DNA from: Beijerinckiaceae bacterium
Lineage (GTDB): Bacteria; Pseudomonadota; Alphaproteobacteria; Rhizobiales; Beijerinckiaceae
Assembly (NCBI GenBank): GCA_947456315.1
Contig: CANGRU010000026.1
Span: 1 to 10,716, forward strand
Length of the DNA: 10,716 nt
Direction: 5' to 3'
Part shown: positions 7,657 through 10,716 of the stretch, piece after piece
How positions within the stretch are numbered: position 1 is the first letter of the stretch
How the letters are laid out: each line of letters begins with the position of its first letter
The notes under the pieces: generated by a model
Told to the model about the DNA's origin: nothing
Database searches by the model: none
What the model saw: the letters and a program-made list of their open reading frames with translations, nothing else
Position numbers and translations under genes: made by a program

Positions 7657-7670
7657 CCTCCAACAGGAGG
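7657..7670 (+). promoter_or_regulatory. Strong Shine-Dalgarno in a small hairpin before the SDR gene
   Basis: AGGAGG (7665-7670) lies 5 nt before the ATG at 7676, the strongest ribosome binding site in the left block. Most of it, GGAGG (7666-7670), can pair perfectly with CCTCC (7657-7661) across a 4-nt AACA loop. This could moderate translation initiation. The stem is only 5 bp and may be chance. Confidence 0.5.
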
Positions 7671-7675
7671 CTTTC

Positions 7676-8410
7676 ATGTCCGGCAAGATTGTAATTTTCG
7701 GAGCGACAGGTGGCATTGGCGAGGCGAGCGCGCGGGCGCTCCACCAGCAGGGCCGTGCGCTGCATCTGGTTGCGCGCAAGAGCGAGGCGCTTGCCGCGCT
7801 GGCCGGTGAGCTGGGCGCCAGTTACACAATTGCTGATCTTGATGATGCCGATGCCTTTACGCGCGTGGCTGAAGAGGCCGCGCAAGGTGGCGCGCTTGCA
7901 GGGCTCGTTTATGCGATTGGCACGATCAATCTGAAACCTTTGGCGCGCCTGACGCGTGCGGATTTCGAGCGCGACTATCAGGTCAATGCACTCTGGGCTG
8001 CACAAGCCGTGCAAGCGGCTTTACCGGCACTTGCCAAACAGGAAGGTGGCGCCAGCGTCGTTTTCTTTTCGTCGGTGGCGGTGGCTCAGGGCTTTCCCAA
8101 TCACGCTTCGATCGGCATGGCTAAAGGTGCCGTTGAGGCACTCACGCGCTCATTGGCTGCCGAGCTTGCCCCCAAACTGCGTGTCAATTGCATTGCGCCA
8201 TCCCTGACACGCACACCGCTGGCTGAAAAGCTGACAGGCAATGTGCAAATGGCCGATGCCATTGCAGCGATGCATCCGCTGCCGCGTTTGGGCGTACCGG
8301 ATGATATGGCGCAACTCGTGGCGTTTCTGATGAGCCCGGGCGCAAGCTGGATGACAGGGCAGGTGATCGCGGTTGACGGTGGTCGCTCAACTCTTAGATC
8401 AAAAGGTTAG
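7676..8410 (+). CDS. SDR-family protein with atypical active site
   Basis: This 244-aa classical-length short-chain dehydrogenase/reductase has a Rossmann loop GATGGIG (residues 9-15), the structural Asn104 (VNALWA), the catalytic-type Ser pair at 132-133, and a C-terminal GRxxxPDDMA...[12 protein letters not shown] region. The YxxxK motif reads IGMAK (146-150): the Lys is kept but the catalytic Tyr is replaced by Ile. The usual NNAG is YAIG (79-82). It is therefore either a non-catalytic or binding protein, or an SDR with a different proton donor. It starts 30 nt after the MocA-like gene with a strong AGGAGG, so it is likely in the same transcript. A role with the hydroxylase (substrate or product handling) is guesswork. 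Fold assignment is firm. Confidence 0.88.
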   Translation: MSGKIVIFGATGGIGEASARALHQQGRALHLVARKSEALAALAGELGASYTIADLDDADAFTRVAEEAAQGGALAGLVYAIGTINLKPLARLTRADFERDYQVNALWAAQAVQAALPALAKQEGGASVVFFSSVAVAQGFPNHASIGMAKGAVEALTRSLAAELAPKLRVNCIAPSLTRTPLAEKLTGNVQMADAIAAMHPLPRLGVPDDMAQLVAFLMSPGASWMTGQVIAVDGGRSTLRSKG

Positions 8411-8530
8411 GATTATTCCGGTCTTAACCGGCGGGCCAAATATCAGGGGACGCTAGTATGGGCCTTCTGTGCATTGAGGAACCTTTGTTCCGTTGATCCA
8501 GCTGCCAGTGGCGCGATAAGGAACTTATCT

Positions 8531-8755
8531 ATGAGATGGGATATGGCTCAATTTGATGATGATGCAGTGGCTATCCTGAGAAGACTGGGTATTAACCCTG
8601 ATGTCGTCTCGGGAGAGGACATGATGAAGCTGCGGGTTCTGGCAGCGGAGGTTGCGGGCCAAATACAGCGCGGTGAGGTTAGCAATGAGGCTATTGATCC
8701 CAAGCTGCACCGGTTGATTAAATTGCTCTCGGCCGCATCCAAGTCTATTCACTGA
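8531..8755 (+). CDS. Small hypothetical protein (74 aa)
   Basis: I do not recognise this protein. The start at 8531 was chosen because AAGGA (8518-8522) sits 8 nt upstream; a second in-frame ATG at 8543 lacks a well-spaced site. The product is soluble-looking, with an acidic N-terminal patch (FDDDAVAILRRLGI) and then predicted helices (EDMMKLRVLAAEVAGQIQRG and LHRLIKLLSAASKS). There is no signal peptide, membrane segment or cysteine. It lies 120 nt past the SDR gene, with codon choice less GC-biased than the cox block, and ends 175 nt from the convergent rad52-like gene. It may be a lone small chromosomal gene or part of the accessory segment. It is probably real given length, start context and balanced composition. 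Confidence 0.55.
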   Translation: MRWDMAQFDDDAVAILRRLGINPDVVSGEDMMKLRVLAAEVAGQIQRGEVSNEAIDPKLHRLIKLLSAASKSIH

Positions 8756-8930
8756 GATCAAAATCTATCATGTGGCCCGAGTGGACTCCCTCTATGATGA
8801 GATTGTATTCATCGATTTTTAATCGAACATCTTGGTGCCTAGCGCGATTATAGTTTTCTCGCTAGGTGAAAGACCTAGAGACAAAAACCAGTGTGGTTGC
8901 GTGTCCCCGAACCCACAATATATTCAACAT
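8756..8930. other. AT-rich convergent intergenic region with inverted repeats
   Basis: No gene is seen here. Two perfect inverted repeats stand out. TCGATT-TTT-AATCGA is at 8812-8826. CCTAGCG (8838-8844) pairs with CGCTAGG (8860-8866) across a 15-nt loop, and a partial third copy of the motif, ACCTAGAG, is at 8873-8880. They lie between the 3' ends of the rightward small gene and the leftward rad52-like gene, so a bidirectional termination role is possible. Neither stem is followed by a clear run of T on either strand, so no intrinsic terminator is called. Confidence 0.45.
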
Positions 8931-9914
8931 TTATCCCCTTGGGCTCTGAAAGCTCTCTTTCCACAAATCTTCTGCAACGGAAAGCGGCTCTATTTGTTTT
9001 CCTAGCCACCAGTCCTTCTCGTTTCCGTACATGTGGAGCTGATGGTGGTGAGTGGCGCACAGCGGCACGGTAAATTCATCCGATACTTTTCTGCCAAGAG
9101 CCCGTGGTTGTGCGAAGCGCAGGTGGTGTGCTTGCGATGGCATGCGTGCGCAAACGAGGCAGGGTTGCGATGCTACGAAGCGCAAGTGCTCACGATTTCG
9201 AATGCGTTTGGGCTCGCCCAGGGCAAGGGCTGACTTCTCTATCCTCTGCGGTAGATCTGTCGTCGTTGATGGGGTTGCATGTGTTCCTGCGGGCAACCAT
9301 GCTGTCAGCGAGGTTTCGACCATAGGCTGCAAGCCGGCTGGTTGTTGCGAGCTGCTTCCTGATGTGAGGCTAGGGTCATGCCCAAGATCGAGCTCAGCGG
9401 TCGTCTCGTCAGCTTTTCCCGGATCGATGACGTCAGGCTCAATGGGTGATTTTCTGGACGGTGGTTTGCGTGCCGCCTTGGCTTGTGGTGCTTCGGTCTT
9501 GTCCCGATAAAGCGACAGCCCGAACGAATTGCCGAAGGTCGAGAGGGCACGCTTCGTGGCGTCAGTCTCAGCAGCCTTGCTGGCGCGCTCATGGGCTTGA
9601 CCTGCCGTTGCGGCAACCGCCTCACCAGACCCCAGCCCCTCTCGTTGGATGATCCGCTCTCCGGCCCGCACCGTGATCCTGACACGCGTCAGATAGGCGG
9701 CAGCATACCGATAGTCGATCTGCTTTTGCCAAACGCATTGGCTCTGGATCGTTTCGCGATCCCATCCGTCAAAGCCGAAGATACGATTGGCTTCCGAGAT
9801 GACATGCCAGCCTTCGAGGTAGTGAAGGACTTTGTCCTCTATCTGTCGTTCTTTGACAAATTGAGGACGCACTGGCGCGCGTAACAAGCGCAATTGGTTG
9901 TCAGTGAATGACAT
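8931..9914 (-). CDS. Rad52/Rad22-family annealing protein fused to an HNH-like C-terminal domain
   Basis: This 327-aa leftward protein has residues about 1-137 matching the Rad52 single-strand annealing core. Visible are EGWHVISEANRIFGFDGWDR (34-53), an RVRITVRAG strand (78-85), GSGEA, and the helix HERASKAAETDATKRAL (108-124) followed by FGNSFGLSLYRD. A low-complexity, Pro/Ser/Thr-rich linker (about 140-225) leads to a zinc/HNH-like domain with C252xxC255, His263-His264, C286xxHHH (289-291) and His294, then GNEKDWW. The first part should anneal complementary single strands; the second may bind or cut DNA. The ATG at 9914 is preferred over a GTG at 9965: it has GGAG 8 nt upstream, begins 1 nt after the preceding stop, and MSFTDNQLRLL fits the family start. 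It is the second gene of a two-gene leftward operon. Fold calls are confident; nuclease activity is inferred. Confidence 0.9.
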   Translation of the reverse strand: MSFTDNQLRLLRAPVRPQFVKERQIEDKVLHYLEGWHVISEANRIFGFDGWDRETIQSQCVWQKQIDYRYAAAYLTRVRITVRAGERIIQREGLGSGEAVAATAGQAHERASKAAETDATKRALSTFGNSFGLSLYRDKTEAPQAKAARKPPSRKSPIEPDVIDPGKADETTAELDLGHDPSLTSGSSSQQPAGLQPMVETSLTAWLPAGTHATPSTTTDLPQRIEKSALALGEPKRIRNREHLRFVASQPCLVCARMPSQAHHLRFAQPRALGRKVSDEFTVPLCATHHHQLHMYGNEKDWWLGKQIEPLSVAEDLWKESFQSPRG

Positions 9915-9915
9915 G

Positions 9916-10425
9916 TCACTGGCTCCGGACCGATAGGGAGATTTTGGGCTGGGATAGAACTGCACCCTGGATGAATGCGCCTCCGCTTAAAGCCTCCAGA
10001 ATGGCCCGCTTGTCGGGTTTTGGAGGCTGGGGAAGCAGATAATCAATGGGCAGGTCATCTTCGTTTACAATGGTGACGGATGGCGGCCCCAGGCGGATGG
10101 AGGCAGTGAAGTCGGGTTCTTGGAGCTTTCGCAGATCTGCGGCCTCCATATTCTCAACGGCCACCTGCCTTTTACTCGATGCTCTGGCCTCCAAGCGGTT
10201 CAATCTGCCTCTCATCTGATCCAGCCGTTCCTTGAGGGCCTTGGCCAGGCATTCATCTTCCAGTGCAGAACGGACCAAAGCGGCCAGCGCCTCCTTGAAA
10301 TCAGTTGCACCTTCCAACGTGTCGGCTAGGGTCTGGTCATCCAAATCCGGATGCAGCTCAAGCAGACGGCGGCGGAGTTCTACAAAGCGGGTGCGTTCAA
10401 GGCTCGTTGTATGTGGGAAATTCAT
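9916..10425 (-). CDS. Siphovirus Gp157-family protein
   Basis: This 169-aa leftward protein fits the phage Gp157 family, known from streptococcal siphoviruses near replication and recombination genes. Features are a helical N-terminus with DTLEGATDFKEALAALVRS (35-53), a charged coiled-coil region (about 55-100, ERLDQMRGRLNRLEAR), then the conserved tail FTASIRLGPPSVTIVNEDDL (106-125) and PPKPDKRAILEAL (134-146), ending in a KISLSVR strand (161-167). The molecular role is not established; phage resistance was suggested for the founding member. The ATG has AGGAGG (minus strand, 10436-10431) at 5-nt spacing. Its stop is 1 nt from the rad52-like start, so the two are surely co-translated. Assignment rests on motif recall, with no search run. 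Confidence 0.78.
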   Translation of the reverse strand: MNFPHTTSLERTRFVELRRRLLELHPDLDDQTLADTLEGATDFKEALAALVRSALEDECLAKALKERLDQMRGRLNRLEARASSKRQVAVENMEAADLRKLQEPDFTASIRLGPPSVTIVNEDDLPIDYLLPQPPKPDKRAILEALSGGAFIQGAVLSQPKISLSVRSQ

Positions 10426-10442
10426 TCTCGCCTCCTATTTGT

Positions 10443-10474
10443 GACTTTTAGTCGCATAAAAGAGACTTATAGTC
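10443..10474. promoter_or_regulatory. Twin palindromic operators in a divergent promoter region
   Basis: Two near-identical 11-bp palindromes, GACTTTTAGTC (10443-10453) and GACTTATAGTC (10464-10474), differ only at one loop base and are offset by exactly 21 bp, two turns of B-DNA. This puts them on the same DNA face. They lie in the 58-bp gap between the leftward Gp157-like gene and the rightward XRE regulator. They are likely binding sites for that regulator, giving autoregulation plus control of the recombination operon. A possible leftward -35 TTGACT (minus strand, 10476-10471) overlaps the second site, but a convincing -10 is not seen. Confidence 0.75.
10468..10473 (+). promoter_or_regulatory. 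Candidate -10 element for the XRE regulator gene
   Basis: TATAGT, a 5 of 6 match to TATAAT, lies inside the second palindrome and only 10 nt before the ATG at 10484. A start site about 7 nt downstream would leave a leader of only a few bases. No Shine-Dalgarno sequence precedes the ATG, so the message is probably leaderless, as with some phage repressors. No good -35 is seen at the standard spacing. Confidence 0.5.
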
Positions 10475-10483
10475 AATAAAAAA

Positions 10484-10716
10484 ATGATTTTAGTAGAACA
10501 AATTCAGGCAGCACGAATGTTGATTGGCTGGACCCAGTCTGATTTAGCTACAGCATCAGCCGTTGCTGTTGGCACTATTAAGCGTTTGGAAGCTAAGCGA
10601 GGGCCGCTGGGTGGGGCCGCAGCAACTGTCTGGAAAATACAATTTGCCCTTGAGAACGCTGGTATCGAATTCATCAATAGCGATGACGGTCGAGGCCCGG
10701 GCGTAAGATTACGTAA
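10484..10716 (+). CDS. XRE-type helix-turn-helix regulator (3' partial)
   Basis: The frame is open from the ATG at 10484 to the window end, giving 77 residues. It encodes a small single-domain XRE/Cro-like repressor: IQAARMLIGWTQSDLA (7-22) is the first helix and start of the helix-turn-helix, and VAVGTIKRLEA (27-37) is the recognition helix. The tail ALENAGIEFINSDDGRGPGVRLR is very typical of small alphaproteobacterial regulators, which usually end within a few residues of this point, so only the last codons are missing. It is transcribed divergently from the Gp157/rad52-like pair and shares the operator region with it. It probably represses both directions. No Shine-Dalgarno is visible. Ligand or inducing signal is unknown; no protease-sensitive C-terminal domain is present. 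Confidence 0.88.
   Translation, partial: MILVEQIQAARMLIGWTQSDLATASAVAVGTIKRLEAKRGPLGGAAATVWKIQFALENAGIEFINSDDGRGPGVRLR

Noticed and set aside
8478..8494. General stress (EcfG-type) promoter GGAAC...CGTT before the small gene
   Set aside because: The gap between GGAAC and CGTT is 8 nt, far from the 16-17 nt needed; no CGTT at the right distance.
8838..8930. tRNA gene or tRNA-derived attachment site at the accessory boundary
   Set aside because: No cloverleaf, anticodon arm or GGTTCGA-type T loop could be built on either strand.
9052..9510. Plus-strand open frame of 152 codons opposite the rad52-like gene
   Set aside because: Shadow frame; the minus strand encodes clear Rad52 and HNH-like motifs there, and the plus product has no recognisable domain.
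1..10716. CRISPR array or insertion sequence
   Set aside because: No regularly spaced direct repeats, no transposase, and no terminal inverted repeats with target duplication were seen.

Overview
The window looks like part of an alphaproteobacterial chromosome, most likely Rhizobiales/Hyphomicrobiales. The basis is a moderately high-GC coding style, an S-L-M type cox gene order with overlapping starts and stops, a palindromic 'CGTCATTGCGAG...CTCGCAATGACG' intergenic element familiar from that group, and a Rad52-like protein of the kind common in Rhizobiales. The genus cannot be fixed from sequence alone.

Positions 1-8410 hold a co-oriented block for a molybdenum hydroxylase of the CO dehydrogenase-like (form II) type and its maturation. 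It runs: coxL (5'-truncated by the window), coxM, a 90-bp palindromic repeat, coxD (MoxR-type AAA+ ATPase), coxE (VWA protein), an unrecognised three-helix membrane protein, an XdhC/CoxI-type factor split into two genes, a molybdopterin-binding MoeA-like protein, a MocA-like nucleotidyltransferase, and an atypical SDR protein. Several of these genes overlap or abut (ATGA, TGATG, GTGA junctions), which suggests translational coupling. Together they supply the catalytic and FAD subunits, the presumed CTP-dependent step that makes the molybdopterin cytosine dinucleotide cofactor, its delivery, and ATP-driven remodelling of the active site. The CoxL active-site loop reads AYRGAGR, so it lacks the copper-binding Cys of true CO dehydrogenases; the real substrate is unknown.

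Positions 8411-8930 are a more AT-rich transition. It carries a small orphan gene (74 aa) and several short inverted repeats, with no clear terminator.

Positions 8931-10716 are a compact phage-like recombination module. A leftward pair encodes a siphovirus Gp157-family protein and a Rad52/Rad22-family annealing protein fused to a C-terminal HNH-like zinc domain. A divergent XRE-type regulator (3' end just cut by the window) reads rightward. The 58-bp divergent control region contains two near-identical palindromes, GACTTTTAGTC and GACTTATAGTC, exactly 21 bp apart. They are good candidates for the regulator's operators, and the regulator itself appears to have a leaderless or nearly leaderless transcript.
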